Shown: piece by piece, positions 51,301-59,054 of the stretch
Layout: each line of letters begins with the position of its first letter
How positions within the stretch are numbered: the first letter of the stretch is position 1
Source: Opisthocomus hoazin
Lineage: Eukaryota > Chordata > Aves > Opisthocomiformes > Opisthocomidae
Direction of reading: 5' to 3'
DNA: 64,000 nt
Assembly (NCBI RefSeq): GCF_030867145.1
Contig: NC_134441.1
Location: forward strand, 8,310,992-8,374,991
The notes under the pieces: model-generated
The model's database searches: none
Told to the model about the DNA's origin: nothing
The model's input: the letters and a program-made list of their open reading frames with translations, nothing else
Position numbers and translations under genes: made by a program

Positions 51301-54300
51301 AAGTTCTCTGCTTAATTCCATTCTGTCTGACATTCATAATTTGAATCTGTACTTAAAGCACTTCAGCAGAACCACTCCTGCTTGACAGCCCCCAAAATGG
51401 ACTGAAAATCAGTCGAATGTACCCTTTCCAGTTAATAGCATGCTTTTCAGTATAGTTTTAGGCTTATGTATTTCTTTGGTTGGGTCTTACAGGGTAATTT
51501 ACACAAGAACAGTAACAGTCAGAAATCCTGTCATTTCTCCATAAGGAAGATGATCCAAAGTTATCCTCCTCTTGTCTGTCTTCCCTTGTTGCTACCTGCT
51601 ACAACAGAAAATTGATAAATTACGTATTAACTTTATAGTACACAAGTTTCTCAGATATTTCCAGATCAATGCCAGAAGATTTCCTAAAAGCATAATAAGA
51701 ATTCCGAGGTGGGCAGTTGGCTGAAGAAGCCTCAGGTTTGCTCGTCCTGTAGGGACGTGCTTTTGCTATCACCTAGCGGCTGTGTGCGATAGTTCACATT
51801 CATCTCCTGCACAAAAGAATTTGACTTCTGTGTGTCTCTTCAGGGACTTTTAATTCACAAAATGGATTTAGACAAACTAAATAGATACCGGGTGAAATAA
51901 ATAGAGCTTATTAACATGGAATTTATGTATAGAGTTGGGCTGCTTAAGAGTGTTTTTTTGACGTGTGCTCTTTCATTCAGGACCAAATATTTCAGATGTG
52001 ACAAAGCTAGCAAAACTGATATTAAGGTTTTTTTAGAATACTATGAAACCTCAGCAAAATTCTTAAACTTAAAAAAGCCTCGTGTGAAAATCCATTAAAT
52101 AATTTTTATTTGAAAAGCAACAATTTCCTTATACATTTTTAGTAGTCTATTAAGTTTTACGTGGAAGGCATTCATATGCCAAGAGACTAGCGTGTACTGA
52201 TACAGTGAGTGGCAGTCTAAAACCTGAAGGAGCTATAAGCAGTCAAATGTTTTGGTGCCTAAACTACCTGGATATAAACAGCTCTTCCCTGGTCACACCA
52301 CTACCAAAAGAAAAAAAGGTGCTTATGCTGGAGTAGACCATCACAGTTCAGCAGTAGATCACACTTCTAATAATGTATTTATGACTAGTAAAACTTACCA
52401 AAAGAGCAGTCCTCATTTGAATAACTGAGGCAGGTTAATCTTACTGCAAAGTAAGGTGTAACTTTCCTCAAATAATGGGCTTCCAATACTTTGCAGTTGT
52501 GAAATTTCCCTGTGACTTTATTTGTGTGGGTAATAACACCTGTTCTTCAATGACAGTATGAATTGGAAGTGTCTAGAAGGGTTTAGACTTTCTCTGCTCT
52601 ATTTATTAACTCTGATATTGTGTCTGAAATCATACACTGCCATCCTTCTGCTTCCATTAAGAGCCTTTGATCGAATACTGTGTGGTGTTACAGTATTGGT
52701 TAGATTACACATCTTACTTGCTCTGCCTTTCACTATACTATCTTTATGGTTGATTCTTTTAGAGAAAGAGAAAAGATTTGAAGGACAAAATGCTTCTGGA
52801 AGAGAAAGACTACAAAGTAATGACTTTTCAGCTCTCCAATGATTTTGCAGACATGACTTTTATAGAGGTTTGTCGGTATGTGATACAGATGTGGTAGTTT
52901 TTTTATTTCCTTCCAGATGTCTCTTAGCAGTATGGAGAAGTCGTGACTAACTGTGACTTGCTTTCTTTCCCCAGGTTGTGCTTTGTAAAACTGAACCTTG
53001 TCCTCCTGGGAATTGAACTCAAATTTGGCAGTCAAGGGGAGAGGTAATTGTCTGGGAGACTTCTAGTAGGAAGTTAACTAATTCCAAACTGATGATTTCC
53101 AAAGAACTCGAAGAAACATGCCTCAGGGTCTGCAGGGGTTTTATACACCTGTGATCTTCCTATGCATAGTATTTAGGAGACAGGATCAAGACGCTGTTCC
53201 TGGTTGCAGAAGTGTTGGGGTGAATTTTACTATATAGAACAATCTCTTCTGCCTCCTCTTTTCTCACAGATAATCAGGCGAGAGACGGGAGATGAAACGC
53301 CATTCTTACCTTCTATTCCACATGCAAACAGCAAAAGTCTCACTTGATTTGGCATGACTCAAGCATTTTTGTGTTCATTGGTAGAGGAAATGCCTCTTAG
53401 GTTTTTTTAGCCACATAAGTTTACAGATGCTCCCAAATGCTATAAAGCATCGTCATAAAGGTATAATTTGTCAGTGCTGGCAGCAGAGCTTTTGCTCTCT
53501 AAAGCTGATCTGGTCCTGGGCCAGATAACACTCTCTGTTCTAATGATGAAATACAAGACATCCTAATGGGGAAGCTGGAACTAGTTCAGAAAGGGGAATA
53601 AATAAGTGCCATAGATCTTTAAAAAGCTTGAGAAATCAGGCAGAAAATGCAGACTATTGAGTGCAATTATTTCTCTTTCCACTTTTATAAAGGAAATGGC
53701 TATTTTGATGAAACTGTAGAATAGAAACTCTGAAAACAGGGTTGTAGGGAAACACTGCTGTGAGACATACATTGGGACTGTCTTCTAGAAGCATTGAATG
53801 AACTCTACGCTGACAGGAGTCTGTAGATGTAGTTGCCTAGCGCTATTGGAAAACAGGCCACAAGTCAATCGATTCTTGCTTGGGTTCATACATTGTCTGA
53901 CTGAAAATAGAATGATGAAAAGAGAAAGCAAGAGGGGAAAAGGAAGCTGTATACTCTTTAGGAGATAGAGACTATATTTTTGCTTTCTTTACACAACATT
54001 TGGCAGAGAAGGGATACTTCTAAAAGTGGGACCTCTAGATGTTGCTAAAATCTGTAGTAATAATTATACTCATGCGTATTTTTTGTCCTGAGCCATGCAT
54101 CTGGAGGAGCTGAGTGCAGGCCTTCCCTTGTGTGGAAAGAAAATGTCAATAGCCTTGTCATCTTTTCCTATGCCATTCGCACTACCAATATTCATTAAAA
54201 CTGTGTTGAAAGCAATAGTGATTTGGACTGAGCTGGTATCTTGAGTGGTCTTTGTAGGGGAAACTGGTAAATTTATTGATATTGCAGAGGATTCAACATA

Positions 54301-55276
54301 GACGTGTTTAAAGCAGCCTGTCAGGGATACTCGCTCTGGATGTAGAAGGGGGAACCATTAAAAAATAGTGTTTTCTCCCCTGGTTTTACCTGGCATGTTT
54401 GTCATTAGAGCAGATGCCTCAAACCCTGCACATCCTTCGTATCTTCAGTTGCACAGAACTTGTGTTTTAAGTGTGAGTATTCATGATTTTCAGTGACCCT
54501 GTGGAGAAATGGCTCATTCAGGCTGTGGTAAACTATGAATGATTTCATTACATTAAACGTGTTCAAAAATAATGTAGTGGAAGTAAAAGCACCTGTTTCC
54601 TGTGAGGTTTACAATTTAGCAAATTACAAAAAAAGCTGACAAATCTTCAGGAGCCTCGGAGTTGAATAAACTGCAGATACCATAATAAAAGCTGATTTGC
54701 ATGCTTTGAGTCCCTGTTCTTCCATGGCTCCCCAAGGTTTCTGTGGACAGTAAATTCTATTTATGCCATTGAAGCAGCATGTTAACTTTTTAATGTCTCT
54801 TGTATTTAAGTCACAGAAGCTATAACAAAGAGGATTAATGTAAGACTGATATGAAACTGTTCTGATCATATAGTCCCAATTCTCTCAACAGACACAAAAT
54901 ATGTCACCAGATAGACAAAGTGTAATTACTCTTTTGATTGTTTCTCAATATAGTGCTATCCTGATCAATCCATCTGCCCAGATAAAGCTTCATCGGAATA
55001 CAGTGGGCTTTTTTATTGCTCATTCCCTGGCAGAAGTCAAAAGGTAAGACTTGCTATTACTGTTTTGTTGAAAAAAGATCTAGAACAGAAAAACTTTCAA
55101 GAGCCAGATGAGTGTGTGTATTGTCTCATAAGTTAAAAACAACTCAGTTCTGCCTAATTCACTTTTGTTTCCTAGGGCGCAGTTCTATTGTGGAGCCTGT
55201 CACAGTGATATACAGGATCCAGAGCAGATAGAAAAATGTCAGTGTAAAAGCAGACTTCACTCAAAACCTTTCTCAG
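36200..55276 (+). CDS. KCNU1: SLO3-type K+ channel, exons 1-18 (partial)
   Basis: Eighteen exons (listed separately) join in phase to give about 602 residues with no stop or frameshift: S0 (about 12-40), S1-S4 (about 77-190), S5 (about 190-215), pore and S6 (215-280), RCK1 (about 300-570) and a Cys-rich CHSD...KCQCK end. SLO channels are tetrameric large-conductance K+ channels whose C-terminal RCK1/RCK2 domains form a gating ring. SLO3 is the pH- and voltage-gated sperm plasma-membrane channel of mammals, with LRRC52 as auxiliary subunit. SLO3 rather than SLO1 is indicated by [10 protein letters not shown] in S4, [26 protein letters not shown] followed by [15 protein letters not shown] and the divergent N-terminus. 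All donors are GT and acceptors AG. The RCK2 half (roughly 500 residues in mammals) is not found before 64000. Gene identity is from remembered family sequence; orthology needs a tree. Confidence 0.9.
36620..36845. repeat. Degenerate CA/TG-rich tract in intron 1
   Basis: Scattered acaca, tgtgtatgcatg and cacatgcacaca blocks without a clean uninterrupted array: an old, decayed dinucleotide microsatellite within intron 1 (36359-38142). The rest of intron 1 shows nothing I recognise. Confidence 0.45.
38143..38211 (+). CDS. KCNU1: KCNU1 exon 2: S0-S1 linker (tentative)
   Basis: 23 codons between a good acceptor (ttgcttctctgtcag) and donor cag|gtagaa. Both ends are phase 0, matching the end of exon 1 and the start of exon 3. 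It encodes a basic stretch beginning [11 protein letters not shown], consistent with a cytoplasmic S0-S1 linker. I cannot align it residue by residue with mammalian SLO3, whose linker is longer, so its support is splice sites, phase and position only. Another exon could lie in introns 1 or 2. Confidence 0.5.
38644..39215 (-). mobile_element. Solo ERV LTR in intron 2 (antisense)
   Basis: A full-length-looking LTR of a bird endogenous-retrovirus family, starting tgttgtggtttaacccc and ending ccagctgaaaccagca. The AT-rich R/U5-like part, including an (ata)n run near 38785, is near the start, so the element reads on the minus strand, opposite to the gene. A 6-bp direct repeat ttattt flanks it (38639-38644 and 39216-39221), fitting a target-site duplication, so limits are good to a few bases. 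No gag, pol or env sequence accompanies it. The 38.64 kb end shares sequence with the fragment at 7.63-7.92 kb. Confidence 0.85.
39697..39758 (+). CDS. KCNU1: KCNU1 exon 3: S1 helix
   Basis: Starts in phase 0 after ...gcattttcag and ends after two bases of a codon at donor gtaagt. It encodes [20 protein letters not shown], matching the S1 pattern ILVFVLSIGSL then IYFIN of SLO3. Relative to mammals two residues appear missing at the exon start (VLVILVF there, VILVF here). Confidence 0.88.
39759..41694 (+). other. Intron 3, no recognised element
   Basis: About 1.9 kb with no repeat or exon that I recognise; several short frames open on both strands have no family features. A region richer in CpG occurs near 41008-41040 but is too small to interpret. 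Confidence 0.5.
41695..41785 (+). CDS. KCNU1: KCNU1 exon 4: S1-S2 loop and S2
   Basis: One base completes a Glu codon from exon 3, then ends in phase 0 at cgg|gtaagt. It encodes an acidic extracellular loop ([11 protein letters not shown]) followed by [16 protein letters not shown], the S2 segment (FNAFFSFYFGLR in human SLO3 as I recall it). The acidic loop differs from the Cys-containing loop of mammalian SLO3 and SLO1. Confidence 0.9.
42521..42632 (+). CDS. KCNU1: KCNU1 exon 5: S2-S3 loop and S3
   Basis: Encodes [20 protein letters not shown] then [15 protein letters not shown], nearly identical in pattern to SLO3 (AADDKIKFWLEMNS, IPPTFISYYL). It starts in phase 0 after a strong ttcctctttag acceptor and ends with one base of a Gly codon at donor gtaagt. 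The short introns on either side (0.74 and 0.63 kb) hold nothing recognised. Confidence 0.94.
43258..43333 (+). CDS. KCNU1: KCNU1 exon 6: S4 voltage sensor
   Basis: Encodes [20 protein letters not shown] followed by RITKN. The [10 protein letters not shown] core is the SLO3-type S4, where SLO1 has LRALRLIQFSE. Arg recurs through the helix, including an extra Arg after the Pro where human SLO3 has Gln as I recall it. Phase 1 in, phase 2 out, donor gtgagt. Confidence 0.95.
43768..43843 (+). CDS. KCNU1: KCNU1 exon 7: S5 helix
   Basis: Completes an Asn codon, then encodes [20 protein letters not shown] and GFIHL, the S4-S5 linker and S5. It matches [28 protein letters not shown] sequence of SLO1 and the SLO3 form with FSKLLS. 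Ends in phase 0 at ctg|gtatgt. The reading frame continues by chance into the intron for several dozen codons. Confidence 0.95.
44181..44351 (+). CDS. KCNU1: KCNU1 exon 8: pore loop and S6
   Basis: 57 codons, phase 0 at both ends. It starts VENNGDPW, then the pore helix ([16 protein letters not shown]) and S6 ([14 protein letters not shown]). The selectivity filter TVGYGD is the canonical K+ channel filter and SLO1-like; mammalian SLO3 carries [16 protein letters not shown] is identical to the SLO1 pore sequence as I recall it. Confidence 0.97.
44785..44876 (+). CDS. KCNU1: KCNU1 exon 9: end of S6, S6-RCK1 linker
   Basis: Encodes [20 protein letters not shown] then [10 protein letters not shown], aligning with SLO3 (LILFANYIPEMVELFANK, TSSYEALKGKK). 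This includes the cytoplasmic end of S6 and the linker that couples the gating ring to the pore. Phase 0 in, phase 2 out, donor gtaagt. Confidence 0.94.
45186..45211 (+). other. G-quadruplex motif in intron 9
   Basis: Five G-runs (45186-45189, 45194-45197, 45199-45201, 45203-45207, 45209-45211) separated by loops of 1-4 bases, inside a G/T-rich tract (about 45130-45226). It is on the sense, non-template strand. It meets the usual G3+N1-7 rule with a run to spare. A role in splicing or transcription is inference. Confidence 0.8.
45532..45642 (+). CDS. KCNU1: KCNU1 exon 10: RCK1 start
   Basis: Completes an Asn codon, then [36 protein letters not shown]: the first beta-strand and helix of RCK1 ([13 protein letters not shown] in human SLO3). 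Asp is kept at the two positions I equate with SLO1 D362 and D367 (RDFLLQD versus KDFLHKD), while the SLO1 His between them is Leu. Phase 2 in, phase 2 out, donor gtaagt. Confidence 0.95.
46240..46605 (+). mobile_element. CR1 LINE 3' fragment in intron 10
   Basis: Collinear with an old CR1 family: 'aggaatgattcaaagacagg', 'ttcagtctgcttagcg', 'agtgattaataatcactg' and 'gtctttaaatcaagattgga' followed by tgccttctt, in family order. Same family type and same strand as the copy at 33.28 kb. 5'-truncated, no coding capacity; limits approximate. The rest of intron 10 (45643-47086) shows a T-run (about 47048-47058) feeding the exon 11 polypyrimidine tract. Confidence 0.75.
47087..47192 (+). CDS. KCNU1: KCNU1 exon 11: RCK1
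   Basis: Encodes [20 protein letters not shown] then [15 protein letters not shown], matching PPSLELETIFKCYLAYTTFI and EDLRRV of SLO3. Phase 2 in, phase 0 out (ggg|gtaaga). The Cys-Tyr in FKCY is a SLO3 feature; SLO1 has FKRH here. Confidence 0.95.
47696..48737 (-). mobile_element. Solo ERV LTR in intron 11 (antisense)
   Basis: A long (about 1.04 kb) LTR of a family that I know as abundant in bird genomes. It begins tgtgatgggttgaccctgg and ends gcaaacccaatacaca, a TG...CA element. The complement of agtttaatttattacc near 47878 supplies an AATAAA-type signal, placing the element on the minus strand, opposite to the gene. Its central part (about 48110-48460) is a G+C-rich degenerate tandem repeat of ~50-bp units containing 'ctgctccagc' and 'ggctgcagg' motifs. 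This keeps several frames open on the plus strand (up to 139 codons) without being a gene. No internal retroviral genes and no clear target-site duplication are seen. Confidence 0.85.
48110..48460. repeat. Degenerate ~50-bp tandem repeat inside LTR
   Basis: Repeated variants of 'catgggctgcaggggaac', 'ggggtcacagcctccttcag' and 'ctgctccagcatgggtcccc' recur at roughly 50-bp spacing. All three plus-strand frames stay open for 120-140 codons over the block because of this composition. It is part of the LTR at 47696-48737. Confidence 0.65.
49278..49360 (+). CDS. KCNU1: KCNU1 exon 12: RCK1
   Basis: Starts in phase 0 after acceptor gatacag (49271-49277), giving the [15 protein letters not shown] junction that matches RRVAVESAEACLIIA. 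An alternative AG six bases upstream would add Ile-Gln. Continues [26 protein letters not shown] is the EDISNIMR motif. Phase 2 out, donor gtagga. Confidence 0.92.
50218..50287 (+). CDS. KCNU1: KCNU1 exon 13: RCK1
   Basis: Completes an Arg codon, then [20 protein letters not shown] and CNK, matching VLSIKNYDSTTRIIIQILQSHNK. Phase 0 out at aag|gtatca, one of the weaker donors in the gene. Confidence 0.94.
50704..50859 (+). CDS. KCNU1: KCNU1 exon 14: RCK1
   Basis: 52 codons, phase 0 at both ends: [52 protein letters not shown]. This is the best conserved cytosolic block of SLO channels ([10 protein letters not shown]). SCLVPGL follows SLO3 (GCLVPGL) rather than SLO1 (SCLAQGL). Donor gag|gtaggt. 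Confidence 0.97.
50860..52762 (+). other. Intron 14, no recognised element
   Basis: About 1.9 kb between exons 14 and 15. I see no repeat family or extra exon. A frame open at 52558-52842 runs through hydrophobic codons but crosses the exon 15 acceptor in a different frame from the channel and is not a gene. Confidence 0.5.
52763..52875 (+). CDS. KCNU1: KCNU1 exon 15: RCK1
   Basis: Starts in phase 0 after gattcttttag, giving [20 protein letters not shown] then [18 protein letters not shown]. The second part aligns with RLSDDFAGMSFPEVAR of SLO3. The Arg before the next exon's LCF replaces the Glu of SLO1 (ELCF), which I believe is a Ca2+ ligand of the RCK1 site; mammalian SLO3 also has Arg there. 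Phase 2 out, donor gtatgt. Confidence 0.93.
52975..53043 (+). CDS. KCNU1: KCNU1 exon 16: RCK1
   Basis: Separated from exon 15 by a 99-bp intron. Completes Arg, then [20 protein letters not shown] and GE, matching LCFLKMHLLLIAIEYKS of SLO3. The usual Tyr-Lys-Ser after IE is Leu-Lys-Phe here. Phase 2 out at a weaker donor, gtaatt. Confidence 0.94.
53044..54953 (+). other. Intron 16, no recognised element
   Basis: About 1.9 kb with no transposon, exon or RNA gene that I recognise. Short minus-strand frames (such as 54624-54869) have no family features. Confidence 0.5.
54954..55043 (+). CDS. KCNU1: KCNU1 exon 17: RCK1 C-terminal part
   Basis: Completes Ser, then [20 protein letters not shown] and IAHSLAEVK, matching ILNPPPQVRIRKNTLGFFIAETPKDVR of SLO3. 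Phase 2 in, phase 2 out, donor gtaaga; the next intron is only 132 bp. Confidence 0.95.
55176..55276 (+). CDS. KCNU1: KCNU1 exon 18: RCK1 end, Cys-rich
   Basis: Completes Arg, then [20 protein letters not shown] and [13 protein letters not shown], matching ALFYCSVCHDD, CGCKSR of SLO3. Four Cys and one His (CxxCH...CxC) are kept. It ends after one base at a weak donor gtaatt. If unspliced, the frame continues for 31 more Lys-rich codons to TAG at 55369-55371, so an alternative end here is possible. Confidence 0.93.
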
Positions 55277-58200
55277 GTAATTTTAAAAAATCTGTTTCTT
55301 ATTTTAAAAAGAAAAAAAGATGGCTGAATGAGTGTCTGTTAATGGTATTTTTATTAACTGTTTTTTTCTAGAAGGATAGAGTGGAATACACAGCCCTTTA
55401 CTTACCTGGTAAAACAGGGAGCTTTCTGATGATACTAGTAAGTCTTATAGATTATGGTTATACTTTAAATGCTTCGAATTTATGCTTTTCTTCAGGAGTC
55501 GAAGCTTCTTGGCTAAAAAAGTGTAGGGCAATATACCTTGTTCAAGATTTTCACTCTGCTTTTTAACAGGTTTATCATAGAATACTGTTCTTTAAATGTA
55601 GAGACTGAAGCAAATGCGTCTTATTACTATAGCATGTGTGTAACTGAAGCAAAGCTACAGCTGGATAAAAACAGAGTTTTGTGTCCAGTTTGTACTAGAT
55701 TCTTGGTCAGGATTCCCTGAGGAAGCGTGTCTAGATCTTTGTCATTGTGAGAATATAAAACTTTAGATGTGAAGTCAGATAAATGTTTTTGAGGTTGTAC
55801 GAGCTGTATAACAACAATTAATGGTATTTGCTCTGAGGACTGCAGATCTTAGCTGGATGGAGAGAACAGATTAATTGTGGTAACATCTAACCCTAAGCAG
55901 AGCAACTTATTCTTTCACCTCAAACTCCATTTTGAAGGTGTGGGGTTTTGTTAGGTGCTAGTTTTCTGTTGAAATAGAGAACAGCCTGTCAGATCTATGT
56001 GTAACTACACCGAATTGAAGCTTCCTGCATTTGCATTTTGGCCTTAAATGCTTAATGAAAGCCTCTTCTAGGCTCCTGTAAACTTCTCTGCTAGTGTCTC
56101 CCTTGCGTAGAGATGGTGCTTCACTTTAAAGAGGGGACAAGGAGCTTTCCATTAAACATGGATGTACGCATGCATCCTACTTGTATTTCAAACACTTGCA
56201 AATCCTTTAAGCAGCAGATGGCAGCCAAGCCCCGTTACAAAACATGCCTCTGAACTGCAGATTGAGATAAAGGCAAAACTCTTTCACACTACTCAGCCAG
56301 ACTGAGTGAACAAGCACAAACATGCTGACACCTGGAGGACTCTGTGTAGTAATGTCATGTAGAAAGAGAAGCTGGAGCCCATTTTCAGTCCAACACACTT
56401 ATCAGCATAGATGTAACTAAGGTCCCTGAAAGTCAGCTACCTCCCAGAAAAGCAACTTCTGTAAACTGCAAAGACATCTTAATAAAAGTCAATGGCAAGT
56501 GAATAGACAGACATTGACACTGTAGGAGCTCTCCACCTGGTTGGTTTTCTTCTTGTTTCCTAGGGAATCTTAGATGTTAAAAAGACAAGATGACATTTCA
56601 GTATAAATGTGTATTAATAAAAAGCAGTGGTTTACAGACCTGCAGTTCTGCACCAATTAGTGTAGAGAGAGTGGTTGCCTGAGGTGGATCAGGAGTTTTG
56701 CCAGGCATAAGACCTTGCCATTGGTTTCCCCTAGGATTCTGGATGTATCAGAGCAAAACAGAGCTTAATTATAAGCACTTTGAACTGAAGTGCTTCCTTC
56801 CCTCTCCATATAATGTATTTTGTGGTATGTGGTGTTCTGGATTCCTCCAAACTCATTGTGATGAAGGGGAAAGTTAGACGGAAAAGACTCCAACTAGTGT
56901 AGGTGAGTATGCCTCCAGTACCTGCAATGGAAATGGGGAGAGTTAGTTGGCAAAAAGTAAGTTTATTGTTGTGAATCTAAAAACTAACATGGGAGCCTTA
57001 CAGATTGTGAGCTTTAGTCAAAGAAGCTACTATTGTCACTGTAACAGGAGTGTAAGTGGCATACCAGAGTGCAGTCAGTTTTGCTTTATTATCCAGACTT
57101 AGTCAAAAGCTATTACCATTACTAGATTATTATTATTTAAATCATCTGATATGTATTAAGAGGCAAAAGAGCTTATTGAGACAATGACACCTTGCCCGTC
57201 TTCTCAGGACCTGGTCAGGTAGTGGAAGTAAATTGAAGCTTTTCTTTCTGTTCTGCAGCACCTCAGAGCTGCCCTTGGCAGTCAGACCCTGTATAGGTTG
57301 TTTGCTGTAACCCAGGAAGTCTGTGATGAAGGCTGGGACTGAGCCCAGTATCTTGGTTTAGAAGACCATAAGAGAGTTCTCTTAGAGACTTATTAGTGCC
57401 TGTATAAGACAGGCTGTTCTGCATTTTCATTCTCTGACTTACATTTCCATTAATCTTGACCTAGAGGAATCAAGTGGCATGCAGCATCCTCAGAGAGGTC
57501 TCTCTACCTATCCTACTCCTGCCTTGCTGAACACAGTGGCTATAGAAAGAGGTACCCTGTTACCAAGGCTAAATACACCTGCTCTTAACACACCTATGTA
57601 GCATAGTTACAGCTTAAAGTTGACAAATCACCTATTCAGAGATGCCCTTTTTTCCTGCCAGTGGTATGTTTGGAATCACCAGCTGTTTCATTTGCATTAG
57701 TATGGTTTGGCAATAGTTACAACATCACAAGAAAGTTAAGGGTATGAGAGAGGGTTTGTCTGTCAGTTTGTCAGTGTGAGGAGTAACATCATGCATCCTG
57801 AACCAGCTACATCACCGTGAAAAGCAGGTGATGCAGGTAGGCTCTGGTGCGCTTAAAAAAAATCTCAGAGGCTGCTGCTGTACATCCTCGAATCACTGCC
57901 TGGTGTTATAACGCTGTGCTTAATGGCCTATGACCTCAGATTATTGCCCAGAAAGGACTAGATCAAATGTCAGAGAAAAGATGTTCCAGCTGTTAAATAA
58001 CTACTTTAGGAGTTGGGGAACTTGAGCTCATTTTCTTGGTCTGCTTCCTCAGATTCAATCTGGGACTTTAGGCCACTTAGCCTTTTGGAATTTTGATTTC
58101 CTGATGGTAAACTGAGGAAGTTAAAAATGGCTTGACTTGCAGAGAATAGTGTCATAAGTGATTGCAAGTCACATGTGGCAAGTATGAGAATGGTACAAGT

Positions 58201-58957
58201 ACATAGTGTCAACTCTTCCTACCCTCTGGCTTTTTTTTTTCTTGCACGGAAGACTATGTTTTCATAGAGCCCTCGGAGCACACCTTCCCTCCTGCAGGAC
58301 CGGGATCATTCTCCTCCATGGACTTAAGGACAGGCCCAGCCCCAGCACCCTGTGCACCTTGGTCTTCCACCTCCCTACAGCAATAGCCTAGTAACCCACC
58401 CGCCCCCTTTAGAATGAGCCCTGGTAACTCCCTCCATTTCAAATGTAAGCTGTGAATCTCTCTAGTTGAGGATACATCTTGTTCTTTCCCATGCAAAATG
58501 AGAGAACAAAGGTCATGCAGGTCACTCAAGTGTGTATTGGCTAGGTGTTAAGGGTGTGCTTCCTTCATCTGTGCCTCCACCTGCAGAAGTGACAATGGTT
58601 ACTTTTACTTTGGGCAAAAAACTGAGCAGTTCTGAGTGAGTTTTAGCTTCTGAATTCCAACATAAGAACCTCACAAAGAAAAGGAGCTGCCCTTAGAGTT
58701 AAATAGTGTGTGAAGTATGTAGTGCTCACCATATTTAAGACTGTTCTGTGCATACTAGATGGAATTACTATTTTATAATGTTGGGCTGTATTTCTGAGCA
58801 GTTGGTGTGAATAACCAATTACTCGGAGCTCTGTCTAGCATTTCTGAAGCCTCCACAGACTCCTCAGATGCTGTGGTAGCCATTTGAAGACATGATCTAA
58901 GTGCAACTGAGGGCTATACAAAAGGAGCCCAATTCTGTTTCCTTGCCTTTGTTTCAG
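55277..58957 (+). other. Putative intron 18, no confirmed exon
   Basis: 3.7 kb after RCK1. Two weak exon-like items were weighed: 55571-55720 (49 codons open after ttttaacag) and 58253-58386 (C-rich, 44 codons open after a T-rich tract). Neither shows RCK2 sequence nor a convincing donor, and the first fails on phase with exon 18. Nothing resembling the FHWC, VFGD or PLRASN motifs of the RCK2 half is found. Confidence 0.5.
58060..58175 (-). repeat. MIR-like SINE relic
   Basis: 'ggtaaactgaggaagttaaa' followed by 'tggcttgacttgcagag' resembles the MIR core (gaaactgaggcacagagaggttaagtgacttgcc). On the complement it gives the cctcagttt motif. Strand follows the usual MIR convention only loosely; identity and limits are tentative. 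Confidence 0.3.
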
Positions 58958-59054
58958 AGAAACTGAAATTCTGTGGAGAACCGCAGGTTGCAGATGGAGA
59001 GCCTGCAAAGTCAAATTCCCTTGAAGTTCTTCCACCTTGGAGTTCTGTTAATGG
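58958..59054 (+). CDS. KCNU1: Candidate KCNU1 exon 19 (RCK1-RCK2 linker)
   Basis: A strong acceptor (ttccttgcctttgtttcag) and donor (gg|gtaaga) enclose 97 bases. They are open in the one frame that exon 18 dictates: the leftover G plus AG gives Glu, then KLKFCGEPQVADGEP and, further on, SLEVLPPWSSVN. Low-complexity, Ser/Pro/Glu-containing sequence is what the poorly conserved RCK1-RCK2 linker looks like in this family. I cannot align it with mammalian SLO3, and a 31-codon open frame arises by chance about one time in five, so it stays tentative. Confidence 0.4.

Noticed and set aside
55571..55720. 49-codon open frame (includes VTEAKLQLDKNRVLCP) following ttttaacag
   Set aside because: Entering from exon 18 it would be read in a frame that stops at once. 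Pairing it with the small splice-flanked block at 55496-55524 would need a 46-bp intron, too short for a vertebrate. Similarity to the FHWC region is not convincing.
56740..56900. Open stretch after a cccctag acceptor, with a second frame giving YFVVCGVLDSS, faintly like the start of RCK2 (HIVACVFGD)
   Set aside because: The FGD and downstream MPLRASN motifs are absent, the frame ends in a stop before any donor, and the phase does not fit.
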